From positions 1 to 64,000 of the forward strand of contig JBHGAV010000042.1 in the NCBI GenBank assembly GCA_041946685.1: a stretch of DNA of 64,000 nucleotides, in the 5' to 3' direction. Positions 16,153 to 24,415 of the stretch are shown one piece after another; positions within the stretch are counted from its first letter, which is position 1, and each line of letters begins with the position of its first letter. Source of the stretch: JBHGAV01 sp041946685. GTDB lineage: Bacteria > Acidobacteriota > Terriglobia > Bryobacterales > Bryobacteraceae. Under the pieces are notes generated by a model. That model was not told the origin of the DNA, did not search any database, and saw only the letters and a list, made by a program, of their open reading frames with translations. Position numbers and translations under genes: made by a program.

Positions 16153-17433
16153 TTGAGCGGCTGGCTTCCACAGCCGCAGCGCGAAGGCCCAGGCCAAGGC
16201 CGGGGCGAGGGCGACCAAGCCGCTCAGCACCGCCACCGTCCTGGCGCTCATGCCATGGTCGACCAGCGAGCCGGCCAGGTAGGTGACCGCAGACATCGCC
16301 ACCACCAGGCAGGCGTAGTCGGCCGAGAACACGCGCCCGCGAAAGCGGTCGTCCGTTTGCGCCTGCAAGAGAGTCGTGGAAAAGACCCAAACGATGGAGC
16401 CCCCGGCGTGCGAGATCACCACGCCGGCGATCGCCATCTCCAGAGACGGCGCCGTGCCCAGCACAAGATAACCGGCGGCATTTGCCAAGAAGCCGATCAG
16501 AATGCCCGTTCTGAGGCGGGATTCCGAGTGCTGAGCCCAGTAGCCGCCGATCAGGGGTCCCAGCAGCGCGCCCACGCCGCGGGCGCCCATCAGAAAGCTC
16601 ATGCCGAGCATGCCGGCCCGCGTCGGATCGAGGCCCGGGGCGGAGACGGGAAAGTAGCGCTCCCCCAGGACCGGGAGAAGAACCCAACTGGTCGCGGCCA
16701 GGCCAAGGCCGGCCTTGGTGAGCAGCGTGGCGAGCCGCCGCCGGTCCCTGGTCACATAGCGCAGGCCTTCCAACACGGGCGAGAAGTCCGTCAGTTCGCG
16801 AACCTTCATCGGCGGCGCCCCGGCCAGATGACGTTCCGCAACTTGCATCCGCCGCAACAAGGCGGCCGAAACCAGAAAACTCAGAGCGTTGAGAAGGAAG
16901 ACCGTGTTTCGCCCGAACGCCACCGCCACCAGGCCGCCCACCGCGGAGCCGACGGCCAGATTGACCGACCAGGTCGTGGACGAGATCGAGTTGGCTACGA
17001 GCAGGTCCTCCGGCCGCGTGATGTTGGGGATCGTCGAGCTTCGCGCAGGTTCAAAGAACGCCCACATCATGGTCTCGGCCAGCAGGAGGGCATACACCAC
17101 ACCTACCAACTGCCGGGTCTGCACCACGATCATCAGGAGCACAATGGCCGCCCGGACAAGGTCGGCGAAGATCATGATCCGTTTCCGGCTGAGCCGGTCG
17201 TTCAACACTCCGGCGGCGGGCGCCGCCAGGAGTTGCGGCAACTCCTGGAGCACCACGGCAAGGGCGATGGATTGCGCACTCCCCGTCAGTTCCAGCAGCA
17301 GGCTGTAGATGGAGATCGAGTACAGCCAGTCGCCGAGTTCACTGACCGCCTGCGCGCACCACAACAGGCGAAAATTGCGATTGTCCCGGACCAGCCGCCA
17401 GTACGAGGAAATCGAGACGGGACGGCGCTCCAT
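16126..17433 (-). CDS. MFS efflux transporter (EntS/MFS_3-like)
   Basis: A 435-residue major facilitator protein with twelve predicted membrane segments. The loop between segments 2 and 3 has LNDRLSRKRIMIFADLVRA, an MFS motif A variant typical of the EntS-like exporter group, and the second half carries the matching GRVFSADYACLV loop. Such proteins export small molecules such as siderophores, macrolides or fatty-acid-like compounds by proton antiport. The gene starts 1 nt after the trpS stop and is probably co-transcribed with it. A second member of the same subfamily is encoded at 42559-43842. Confidence 0.85.
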   Translation of the reverse strand: MERRPVSISSYWRLVRDNRNFRLLWCAQAVSELGDWLYSISIYSLLLELTGSAQSIALAVVLQELPQLLAAPAAGVLNDRLSRKRIMIFADLVRAAIVLLMIVVQTRQLVGVVYALLLAETMMWAFFEPARSSTIPNITRPEDLLVANSISSTTWSVNLAVGSAVGGLVAVAFGRNTVFLLNALSFLVSAALLRRMQVAERHLAGAPPMKVRELTDFSPVLEGLRYVTRDRRRLATLLTKAGLGLAATSWVLLPVLGERYFPVSAPGLDPTRAGMLGMSFLMGARGVGALLGPLIGGYWAQHSESRLRTGILIGFLANAAGYLVLGTAPSLEMAIAGVVISHAGGSIVWVFSTTLLQAQTDDRFRGRVFSADYACLVVAMSAVTYLAGSLVDHGMSARTVAVLSGLVALAPALAWAFALRLWKPAAQSIPDDSDR

Positions 17434-17434
17434 G

Positions 17435-18424
17435 TCAGGAGGCGACGTAGAGTCCCATGCGGCGCTTCACGAGTTCCACCGTCGAGTTGGCAATGGGGGC
17501 GACGCGTGCGGCGCCCTCCCGCAAGATGCCGTCGAGGTAGCCGGGGTCGGCGGTGACCTGCCGGTAGCGCTGCTGCAAAGGCTCCAGGTGCGAGATCACC
17601 ATCTCGGCGACCTGCTTCTTCAGATCCCCGTAGCGCATTCCCGAGAAATGGGAACGCATCTTGTCGTCAGGCCACTCGCTGAACGCCTGAAAGATGTTGA
17701 GAAGATTCTCGACCCCGGGACCGAGACCGGCGAAATCCACGCAAGGATTGGAGTCGGTCGTGGCTCTCAGGAACTTCTTCTGGATCACCTCAGGAGGATC
17801 CAGCAGCGCCACTGCGTGACCGGAGCCCGGCTCCGACTTGCTCATCTTCTTCAAGGGATCGTCCAACCCCATGACCCGCGCGCCGACCGTGGGCAGACTG
17901 GTCTCGGGCACGACGAAGGTGTCCCCGTAAAGCGAGTTGAACCTCTGTGCCACGTCGCGGGTCAGTTCGAGGTGCTGGCTCTGGTCGTCGCCCACCGGAA
18001 CGATCGCCGCCTGGTAGAGCAGGATGTCCGCCGCCATGAGCACGGGGTACTGAAAGAGGCCGTCTCCGACCGTTTCCTGCTTCTCCGCCTTGGCCTTGAA
18101 CTGCGTCATGCGGCTGAGCCACCCCATGGGCGTCACGCAGGTCAGCATCCAGGCCAGCTCGGCGTGCGCCGGAACTGTCGATTGCACAATCATCGTGGAG
18201 ACCTGCGGATCGATGCCCGCCGCCAGGAACAAGGCCGCAATTTCCCGGATCTTGGAGAGAAGCTCTTTCGGCTCCTGGTAGACCGTGACGGCATGGAGGT
18301 CCACAATGCAGTAGATGCAGTCGTAATCGTGCTGCAGTCGGACCCAGTTCTTGAGCGCGCCCAAGTAGTTGCCGATGTGGAGGTTTCCTGAAGGTTGGAC
18401 GCCGGAGAAGACTCGTGGTTTCAT
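17435..18424 (-). CDS. trpS: Tryptophanyl-tRNA synthetase
   Basis: A 329-residue class I aminoacyl-tRNA synthetase that charges tRNA-Trp. The HIGH-type signature is at residues 16-19 (SGNLHIGNY) and the KMSKS loop is exact at 193-197. The tryptophan pocket region (FQYPVLMAADILLYQ, VPVGDDQSQHLELTRD) is conserved, and the length matches the bacterial type. The ATG at 18424 gives the canonical MKPRVFSGVQPSG start. An upstream in-frame ATG would only add unconserved residues. It diverges from the RNA methyltransferase gene, and the MFS gene follows 1 nt after its stop. Confidence 0.96.
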   Translation of the reverse strand: MKPRVFSGVQPSGNLHIGNYLGALKNWVRLQHDYDCIYCIVDLHAVTVYQEPKELLSKIREIAALFLAAGIDPQVSTMIVQSTVPAHAELAWMLTCVTPMGWLSRMTQFKAKAEKQETVGDGLFQYPVLMAADILLYQAAIVPVGDDQSQHLELTRDVAQRFNSLYGDTFVVPETSLPTVGARVMGLDDPLKKMSKSEPGSGHAVALLDPPEVIQKKFLRATTDSNPCVDFAGLGPGVENLLNIFQAFSEWPDDKMRSHFSGMRYGDLKKQVAEMVISHLEPLQQRYRQVTADPGYLDGILREGAARVAPIANSTVELVKRRMGLYVAS

Positions 18425-18456
18425 GCTAGTAGGGGGTGAAATTCTTATCCTACGCG

Positions 18457-19686
18457 ATGGCGCAGCGTGATACAAACCGTACGGAGGGGCCGCCGCTGGA
18501 CGTCAACGTTGAGAAATGGGTCTATGGCGGCCGCGGCCTGGGCCGGCCGGACGGGCATGTAACACTTGTCCCCTTTACGCTGCCGGGTGAACGGGTACGC
18601 GTCCGTGCGGAGCGCAAGCGGCCCGGCTTCATCGAGGCCGCACCGGTCGAGATCCTGACTCCTTCGCCGGAACGCACGGCGCCGCTGTGCCCCCACTTCA
18701 CGCGCTGCGGCGGATGCCACTATCAACACGCGGGATACGGGTTTCAGCTTGCCCAGAAGCGCGAAGTCTTGCGGGATGTTCTTCGTCGGGTAGGCAAGCT
18801 GGATGCACCGGAGGAGATCGGGATCGTGTCGTCCGAACCTTGGGAGTACCGGAACCGCGCCCAGTTTCACCTGTCGGGCGGCGCGATCGGCTTCCTGGAA
18901 GCCGGATCGAGCCGTCTGTGCGCGATCGAGCGCTGCCCGATATCGTCACCGGCAATCAATCACGCACTCAACGCCTTGCGAGAAATGATCCGCGACAGGC
19001 GTTTCCCGCGTTTCGTGCGAACGATCGAGCTGTTCACCAACGAATCCGAGGTCCAGGTGAACATCCTGGCGGCGGACCGGCCCGTCGCCCGGCATTTCTT
19101 CGAGTGGTGCGGGGAACATTTCCCGGGGCCGGCGGCGGGCTGGCTGGATTACCAGGCGGCGGGGGATACCTTCCGGGTCAGCCACAGGTCTTTTTTCCAG
19201 GTGAACCGGTTCCTGATCGAGAAGCTGGTTTCGTGCGCGATCGAGGGAGCGGAGGGCGAGACGGCGTTGGACCTGTACGCGGGGGTGGGACTCTTCTCGC
19301 TGGGGTTGGCCCGGCGCTTCGGCTCGGTGGCCGCCGTCGAGCGAGGGGCGAGCGCGGCCGGCGACCTGGAATTCAATGCGGCTCGCGCTTCACTTGAGAT
19401 CCAGGTGCGCCGTGGGACGGCCGAGGAATACCTGGAGAAGCTGGAGCACGCGCCGGATTTCGTGCTGGCGGACCCGCCACGCTCCGGTCTGGGCATGGAA
19501 GTCGTCCGCCACCTCCTGCGGCTTCGCCCGCCGCGCCTGGCGGTTGTGGCCTGCGACCCGGCCACCCTGGCGCGAGACCTGAAGCTGTTGACACAGGGGG
19601 GCTACCAGATCGAGCGGCTCACGCTGTTGGACCTGTTTCCGCAGACCTATCACATCGAGACCGTGGTGCGCCTGAGGTTGCCGTGA
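18457..19686 (+). CDS. RlmD/TrmA-type RNA (uracil-5-)-methyltransferase
   Basis: A 409-residue SAM-dependent methyltransferase that makes 5-methyluridine in rRNA or tRNA. It has an N-terminal TRAM domain (KWVYGGRGLGRPDGHVTLVP), then a Cys cluster (C78, C84 and C87 in CPHFTRCGGC, with C155 or C160 as fourth ligand) that holds a 4Fe-4S cluster in RlmD-type enzymes. The SAM-binding motif is LDLYAGVGLFSLGLA. The catalytic part follows with ADPPRSGLG and the nucleophile C366 in VACDPATLARDLK. Whether it acts on 23S rRNA or tRNA cannot be decided from sequence. The ATG at 18457 was preferred to a GTG at 18436. Its stop overlaps the next start by 4 nt. Confidence 0.9.
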   Translation: MAQRDTNRTEGPPLDVNVEKWVYGGRGLGRPDGHVTLVPFTLPGERVRVRAERKRPGFIEAAPVEILTPSPERTAPLCPHFTRCGGCHYQHAGYGFQLAQKREVLRDVLRRVGKLDAPEEIGIVSSEPWEYRNRAQFHLSGGAIGFLEAGSSRLCAIERCPISSPAINHALNALREMIRDRRFPRFVRTIELFTNESEVQVNILAADRPVARHFFEWCGEHFPGPAAGWLDYQAAGDTFRVSHRSFFQVNRFLIEKLVSCAIEGAEGETALDLYAGVGLFSLGLARRFGSVAAVERGASAAGDLEFNAARASLEIQVRRGTAEEYLEKLEHAPDFVLADPPRSGLGMEVVRHLLRLRPPRLAVVACDPATLARDLKLLTQGGYQIERLTLLDLFPQTYHIETVVRLRLP

Positions 19687-20603
19687 CCGGCGAGGAGCTT
19701 ACCCACTACCTGGTTTCGCTGCCGGAGCGAGTCGTTCGATCCGTGACGGCCGTGGCCGCGGGCCTGGCGCGGGAACTGGGCGACGTCGCCGTGCCTCCGT
19801 CGATCCGCCGGACCCGGACCTACCAATCCATGGTGGACTCCACGTTGCGCTTTCTGATCGAGCAGGTAGGACGGGTTGAGGGAGCGTACCCGGCCGAAGG
19901 ACGGCTGGCGGAGGATTTCGCCTTCCGGAGGGCAGCCGGGAATGGACTGGAGCTGATCGGCATCCTGACGTTCCGCGCCTCTCCCGTGTGGGTCATGGCC
20001 GTGCTGGCTGACCTGTCCGGCGCGGGCAGGCGGCTGGTCGAGGAGATCTGCGAGAGCCTCAAACAGGAAGGACTGCTCGATCCGGGCTCGAACTTCGAGA
20101 CCGTGGACCAGATGCTCGACGGCTTGGAGAAGTGGACGGGACGCGTGGCGGAAGCGATCAACACGCCGCCGCTGGACGTCGGCCAACTGCGACGCGAGTG
20201 GGCGGAGATCCAGCAGCAGGCGGCCAGGCTTCCCTTGGCCGCGCTGCCGTCGGCCGAATCCCTGTGGAGAAGGTGGGAGGATCTGAAGCAGGAGGCGGAG
20301 GCGCAAGGGCGACCGGTATTCCAGGTATCCGCCCTGCTGGCGCTTTCCGCCATCAGCAGGCTGCCGGCCGGAGTGCTGTGGCTAGGCCGCTCGGCCAGGT
20401 TGGCTTCACTCCGCGCAGGACGGCTGCTGGCCGGATCGTTGCTGGACCACTATACGTCCACGCTCCAGGAAATCCACCAGACCGGCTACATGACGTACTT
20501 TGCGCGCGAGATGCGCCCCTATCTGCGGGCCGCCGCCGCGCAGTTCTCGCCGGGCAAGGCTTCGCTCACAGAAAAACTGTTGGGGAAGCTTCCGCGGCGG
20601 TAG
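19683..20603 (+). CDS. Uncharacterised helical protein translationally coupled to the RNA methyltransferase
   Basis: A 306-residue protein that I cannot place in a family. It begins with GTG in a GTGA overlap with the methyltransferase stop, so the two are translationally coupled. The sequence is mostly alpha-helical and charged. A moderately hydrophobic stretch lies around residues 215-255 (VSALLALSAISRLPAGVLWLG), which could be one or two membrane-associated helices. The N-terminal half contains TYQSMVDSTLRFLIEQVG. No signal peptide and no catalytic motif were recognised. The 3' end overlaps the convergent histidine kinase gene by 38 nt. Confidence 0.6.
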   Translation: MTGEELTHYLVSLPERVVRSVTAVAAGLARELGDVAVPPSIRRTRTYQSMVDSTLRFLIEQVGRVEGAYPAEGRLAEDFAFRRAAGNGLELIGILTFRASPVWVMAVLADLSGAGRRLVEEICESLKQEGLLDPGSNFETVDQMLDGLEKWTGRVAEAINTPPLDVGQLRREWAEIQQQAARLPLAALPSAESLWRRWEDLKQEAEAQGRPVFQVSALLALSAISRLPAGVLWLGRSARLASLRAGRLLAGSLLDHYTSTLQEIHQTGYMTYFAREMRPYLRAAAAQFSPGKASLTEKLLGKLPRR

Positions 20604-22164
20604 GCCGCTCGGAGAGGAGCCTTGAAACGGTTGCCAGAAGCACCGGCGGCCGAACGGGCTTGGCGAGGAAGTCGTCCATACCGGCCTCCAGGCACCGCTC
20701 CCGGTCCTCGGCCGCGCAGCGCGCCGTCAGGCCGACAATGGGAAGCTTGCGCCATCGGGGATCCTGCCGGATGAGGCGGGTGGCTTCCAGCCCGTCGAGG
20801 ACCGGCATCTGGAGGTCCATCAGAACCAGGTCGAACGGCGACTCCTCCAGCGCCTCCAGCGCCTGGCGGCCGTCTGCGGCGACGTGGGTACGATAGCCTC
20901 GCTTGCCGAGCAGGCCGGCGACTACCTTCTGGTTGGTGGGGTTATCCTCCACAATCAGGATCTGCGCCGCCACAGGTTTTGCCCCCGCCGGGGGGAGGTC
21001 CTCCGGGGCCGCTGCGGCGGGCTCGGGGGCCACCGGCAATTCCAGTTCGACGTGAAAACTGCTGCCGCGGCCCACTTCGCTCTCCACCCAGATTCGCCCA
21101 CCGTGCATGGCCACCAGCTCTTTGCAGATGGACAGTCCCAGGCCGGTCCCTCCGTACTGGCGTGTGATACTCTCGTCGGCCTGGGTGAACTTCTCGAAAA
21201 TCGACGACAACTTATCCGGTGGGATGCCGATGCCCGTATCCACGATGTCGAAGCGTAACTGGACCGCACCGGGGATCTGAGCCGGCCGGCTCCCGACGCA
21301 CAGGCTGACCGAGCCGCGAGGAGTATACTTGATCGCGTTGCCAAGAAGGTTCACGACAATCTGTTGCAGCCGGAGGGGATCGCCTATCACGAAGCGGGGG
21401 ACTTCGGGCTGAACCAACCAGGTCAGCTCCAATCCCTTCTCTTTGGCGCGCGCCGCCAGCAGCTTCGAGCAGTGACGAACGACCTCATACGGCGAGAAAT
21501 GGATCTTCTCCAGCACCAGCCTTCCCGCTTCGATCTTGGACATGTCCAGGATGTCGTTGACCAAAGCCAGCAGGGAAAGCGAGGAAGCCCGGGCAGTCTC
21601 CAGGTCGCTGCGCTGGGTGCTGTCCAGATCGCTTTCCAGCACGATGTCGAGCATACCCGTGATGCCGTTAAGGGGCGTGCGCAACTCGTGAGACATGTTG
21701 GCCAGGAAGGCGCTTTTGGCCTGAGACGCCGCCTCCGCGCGCGCGGTGGACTCCTCGAGCGCCCGGGTGCGTTCCCGGATCTTCTGCTCGAGGTGCTGCT
21801 GGTGTTCAAGGACCTGCCGGCGCGACGACGCCAGAGCTTCGATCATCTCATTGAAGCTCTCGCCGAGCCGCTCGATCTCGTCTCCGGAAGCGGAGAGCCG
21901 CACCGGCTCCAGGTTGCCTTCCTTGACGGACGTGATGGCGTCGTTCAGCAGTGTCAGTGGCCGTATGAATACCCTGCTGGTTACACGCGCGATGACCGCG
22001 GCCAGCGCAACCAGCAGACCGCTGATGATCAGATGGTCGCCGCGCAGACGGATGCCGTTGAGGAGATGCACGGCGATCTCGACGGTGTATGCCCACCCGA
22101 CAAGAAAAGCCGTGAACCAGCAGAACTTGACGGCAAGGGACCTGAAGGGTCTCTGTTTCCCCAC
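20566..22164 (-). CDS. Hybrid sensor histidine kinase with C-terminal receiver domain
   Basis: A 532-residue membrane-bound two-component kinase starting at GTG. Two membrane segments near the N-terminus (about residues 10-30 and 42-63) are separated by only about 12 residues, so there is no periplasmic sensor domain. A HAMP linker, a coiled coil, HisKA with phospho-accepting H159 in SHELRTPLNG, and a HATPase domain (NLLGNAIKYT, DTGIGIPPDK, GGTGLGLSICKEL) follow. The receiver domain has D450 in DLVLMDLQMPV. This architecture resembles BarA/LuxQ-type phosphorelay kinases. No Hpt domain or partner regulator is adjacent, so the downstream target is unknown. Confidence 0.92.
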   Translation of the reverse strand: MGKQRPFRSLAVKFCWFTAFLVGWAYTVEIAVHLLNGIRLRGDHLIISGLLVALAAVIARVTSRVFIRPLTLLNDAITSVKEGNLEPVRLSASGDEIERLGESFNEMIEALASSRRQVLEHQQHLEQKIRERTRALEESTARAEAASQAKSAFLANMSHELRTPLNGITGMLDIVLESDLDSTQRSDLETARASSLSLLALVNDILDMSKIEAGRLVLEKIHFSPYEVVRHCSKLLAARAKEKGLELTWLVQPEVPRFVIGDPLRLQQIVVNLLGNAIKYTPRGSVSLCVGSRPAQIPGAVQLRFDIVDTGIGIPPDKLSSIFEKFTQADESITRQYGGTGLGLSICKELVAMHGGRIWVESEVGRGSSFHVELELPVAPEPAAAAPEDLPPAGAKPVAAQILIVEDNPTNQKVVAGLLGKRGYRTHVAADGRQALEALEESPFDLVLMDLQMPVLDGLEATRLIRQDPRWRKLPIVGLTARCAAEDRERCLEAGMDDFLAKPVRPPVLLATVSRLLSERPTAAEASPTVFL

Positions 22165-22283
22165 GAGTGACTCTTTGGCTACTGATTCCTACCAACACCT
22201 GATCGGGCGAACGGCGCGGGGCGTCGATCAGGGAAAGCCCCTAGAAGTGGACTGGGGCGGGCGAGGCATCGCAGAATAGGAGA

Positions 22284-22670
22284 ATGTCAGATAGGAAGAT
22301 CGTTTCAACAGAACGGGCGCCCAAGGCGGTCGGGCCATATAGTCAGGCGGTCATCCACCAGGGCGTGGCATACCTGTGCGGACAGGGGCCGCTCGATCCC
22401 ACGACGGGCCATGTCGTGGCGGGCGGGATCGAAGAACAAACCGAACGGGTGCTTCAGAACCTCGGTGCGGTGCTGGAGGCAAGCGGCTCCTCTTTCGGAC
22501 AAGTCTTGAAGGTGACGGTCTTCCTCAAGGACATGAACGATTTCCAGAAGATGAACCGTGTCTACTCGCGGTACTTCCCGACGGCTCCGCCGGCCAGATC
22601 TACGGTGGAGGCGGCCCGGCTGCCTCTGGATACGCTGGTCGAAATTGACGCCATCGCGGCGGTGGGATAG
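22284..22670 (+). CDS. ridA: RidA-family enamine/imine deaminase
   Basis: A 128-residue protein of the RidA (YjgF/UK114) family, which hydrolyses reactive 2-aminoacrylate and related enamines to keto acids. The family features KAVGPYSQAV near the N-terminus, LCGQGPLDP, the catalytic Arg105 in APPARSTVEAA and the C-terminal LVEIDAIA strand are all present. The length is typical, and a homotrimer is expected in the cytosol. It is a single gene, divergent from the histidine kinase and convergent with the small secreted protein. Confidence 0.94.
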   Translation: MSDRKIVSTERAPKAVGPYSQAVIHQGVAYLCGQGPLDPTTGHVVAGGIEEQTERVLQNLGAVLEASGSSFGQVLKVTVFLKDMNDFQKMNRVYSRYFPTAPPARSTVEAARLPLDTLVEIDAIAAVG

Positions 22671-22683
22671 GCGCGGGGCCGCG

Positions 22684-23061
22684 TTATTGGTGCACGGAAT
22701 ACTGAGGTTGGGGAGGATTCAGCCTGATTTCGATGGTCTTCTCTTCTTCGTTGACCTCAAACTCCTGCCCGAAGGTCTGGTAGCCTTTGGCGATCACCTG
22801 GATCAGGATCTTGCCCTGAGGGAGAGTGGGAATCTTGGCTACGCCTTCCATGTTTGTCCTGGTTTCCCACGTCGTGCGTATCTTCTTGCCCAACTTCGCG
22901 ACGGAGCGTCCTTCCACGAACCGCACCACCACGCTGGCCCGTTCGATGGGTTTTCCACCGAGGGTCTTCACCTCGACGCGAAGCACCGTCATGTCATCCT
23001 CGGCGAGCAGTGGCGCGGAGAAAGCAATCAAGACCGCAAAGATCGCCCACAAAATCCGCAT
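22684..23061 (-). CDS. Small secreted carboxypeptidase-regulatory-like domain protein
   Basis: A 125-residue protein with a clear signal peptide (ILWAIFAVLIAFSAPLLAED, cleavage after about residue 20). One Ig-like carboxypeptidase-regulatory domain fills the rest: VKTLGGKPIERASVVVRF, a TNMEGVAKIPTLPQGKILI turn and a final beta strand. Such single domains are frequent in Acidobacteriota and are assumed to be periplasmic or surface adhesion modules. It is the last gene of a likely operon after the fused anthranilate synthase and hpnE, 24 nt after the hpnE stop. Confidence 0.75.
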   Translation of the reverse strand: MRILWAIFAVLIAFSAPLLAEDDMTVLRVEVKTLGGKPIERASVVVRFVEGRSVAKLGKKIRTTWETRTNMEGVAKIPTLPQGKILIQVIAKGYQTFGQEFEVNEEEKTIEIRLNPPQPQYSVHQ

Positions 23062-23085
23062 GCCCTGATTATCTCAAATCGCACG

Positions 23086-24399
23086 TCAGGCGATATCCCG
23101 CCGGAGGAATGTGCATGGAACACCGGCATTCGCTGTCACCGCCTCCGCGGCCAGATAGCCGCTCCTGACAGCGCCTTCCATAGTGGCCGGCCAGCCCGTC
23201 CGGGTCCAGTCGCCGGCTAGGTAGAGATTCCCGAACTTGGTGCGAGAGAAGGGCCGCGTCTGCTCCAGACCCGGTTCCGGCGAGAAGGTGGCGCGAAGTT
23301 CCTTCACCACGTGTGCCTTTTCCAGCTTTGCGCCGCGCACCCCAGGGAAGAACTCGGCCAAATCGCCCACGGTCAGGCTGATCACCTGGTCCCTGCTCAT
23401 AGCGACCAGAGAGGCGGAGGCGCTCACTACGGCCTGCACGTAATGTCCTCCTGCCTTGTTGAAGACCCACTGGACCGTTCGATCCAGCAGCGCAGCGTGG
23501 GGAAGATCCATGATCGGGCGGTCGAACCAGAGGTGCACGCCCGTGATCGGCGAATGATGGAATGGGGCCAGATCCAACCCCAACTCCGGCGCTACCGCTC
23601 CGAGTTGCTCAAAGGGCAGAGCGCAGACGTAGAAGTCGGCCTTGCCCTGCCCGCCTGGAACATCGACATCCGAGACCGCGTGCCCATGGAATCGAAACCG
23701 TTTGACGGGCGACCGAAGACGAACCCTCACGCCGGCGCGGTTCAGCGTCTCCGGGCTGTATAGATCCCCCAGCGGCACGGACGGAATCCCCATCTGGAAG
23801 GCGTCCGGCCGGGAGAGGAACGCGAGCCGGAACACCTGAAGACCGTGGCCGGCGGCCATGACCTCCAGTTCCGCGTTCACGGCGCTGACCAGCACGGGCC
23901 GCCAGAAGCGTGAGACGGCGACGCGGGGCTGCCGCTTCTCGTCGAGCCAATCGCGCATGGTAACCCGGTCGAGGTCGTTCCTGCGGCCGTACTCTCGACG
24001 GATCGCAGCCAGGGCGCGCGCGATAGAAAGTTTCTCCCTCGCGCCGAGAAACGGGAGCCCGCTGAACGAAGCGGCAAGGTGAAGCGGCGCCGGCCAGCGG
24101 CCGGCCTGGAGCACGGACAGGCGCCCCCCTGGCTCCAAAAAGTTGAACTCGCGGTGGAAGCGGATGCGATCCTGGACGCCCAGTCGCCCGTAGAAGTCGA
24201 TCAGATTCACGCAGCACCGCAGCAGGATGTGCTGGCAGTTGTCAATCACTTCCCCGCCGGCCGGGGCCGGGTAGGACGTGGCGCGTCCGCCGGTGAAACC
24301 ACGCGCCTCATGAAGCGTGACCTTGTGGCCCGCATCCGCCAGGGCAACCGCGGCCGCCATGCCGGCCAATCCGCCGCCGGCGACAATCACCTCCGCCAT
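23086..24399 (-). CDS. hpnE: Hydroxysqualene dehydroxylase HpnE
   Basis: A 437-residue FAD-dependent oxidoreductase of the amine-oxidase/phytoene-desaturase fold. HpnE reduces hydroxysqualene to squalene in the HpnCDE route to hopanoids. The Rossmann motif is VAGGGLAGMAAAVALADAG. Other family landmarks are EARGFTGGRATSYP, DNCQHILLRCC, SRFWRPVLVSAVNAE and the C-terminal FAD segment NLYLAGDWTRTGWPATMEGA. The partner genes hpnC, hpnD and squalene cyclase are not in the window. It lies 16 nt after the anthranilate synthase gene and is likely co-transcribed, an unusual pairing. Confidence 0.88.
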   Translation of the reverse strand: MAEVIVAGGGLAGMAAAVALADAGHKVTLHEARGFTGGRATSYPAPAGGEVIDNCQHILLRCCVNLIDFYGRLGVQDRIRFHREFNFLEPGGRLSVLQAGRWPAPLHLAASFSGLPFLGAREKLSIARALAAIRREYGRRNDLDRVTMRDWLDEKRQPRVAVSRFWRPVLVSAVNAELEVMAAGHGLQVFRLAFLSRPDAFQMGIPSVPLGDLYSPETLNRAGVRVRLRSPVKRFRFHGHAVSDVDVPGGQGKADFYVCALPFEQLGAVAPELGLDLAPFHHSPITGVHLWFDRPIMDLPHAALLDRTVQWVFNKAGGHYVQAVVSASASLVAMSRDQVISLTVGDLAEFFPGVRGAKLEKAHVVKELRATFSPEPGLEQTRPFSRTKFGNLYLAGDWTRTGWPATMEGAVRSGYLAAEAVTANAGVPCTFLRRDIA

Positions 24400-24415
24400 G
24401 GGAGCCGCGCCCCCC

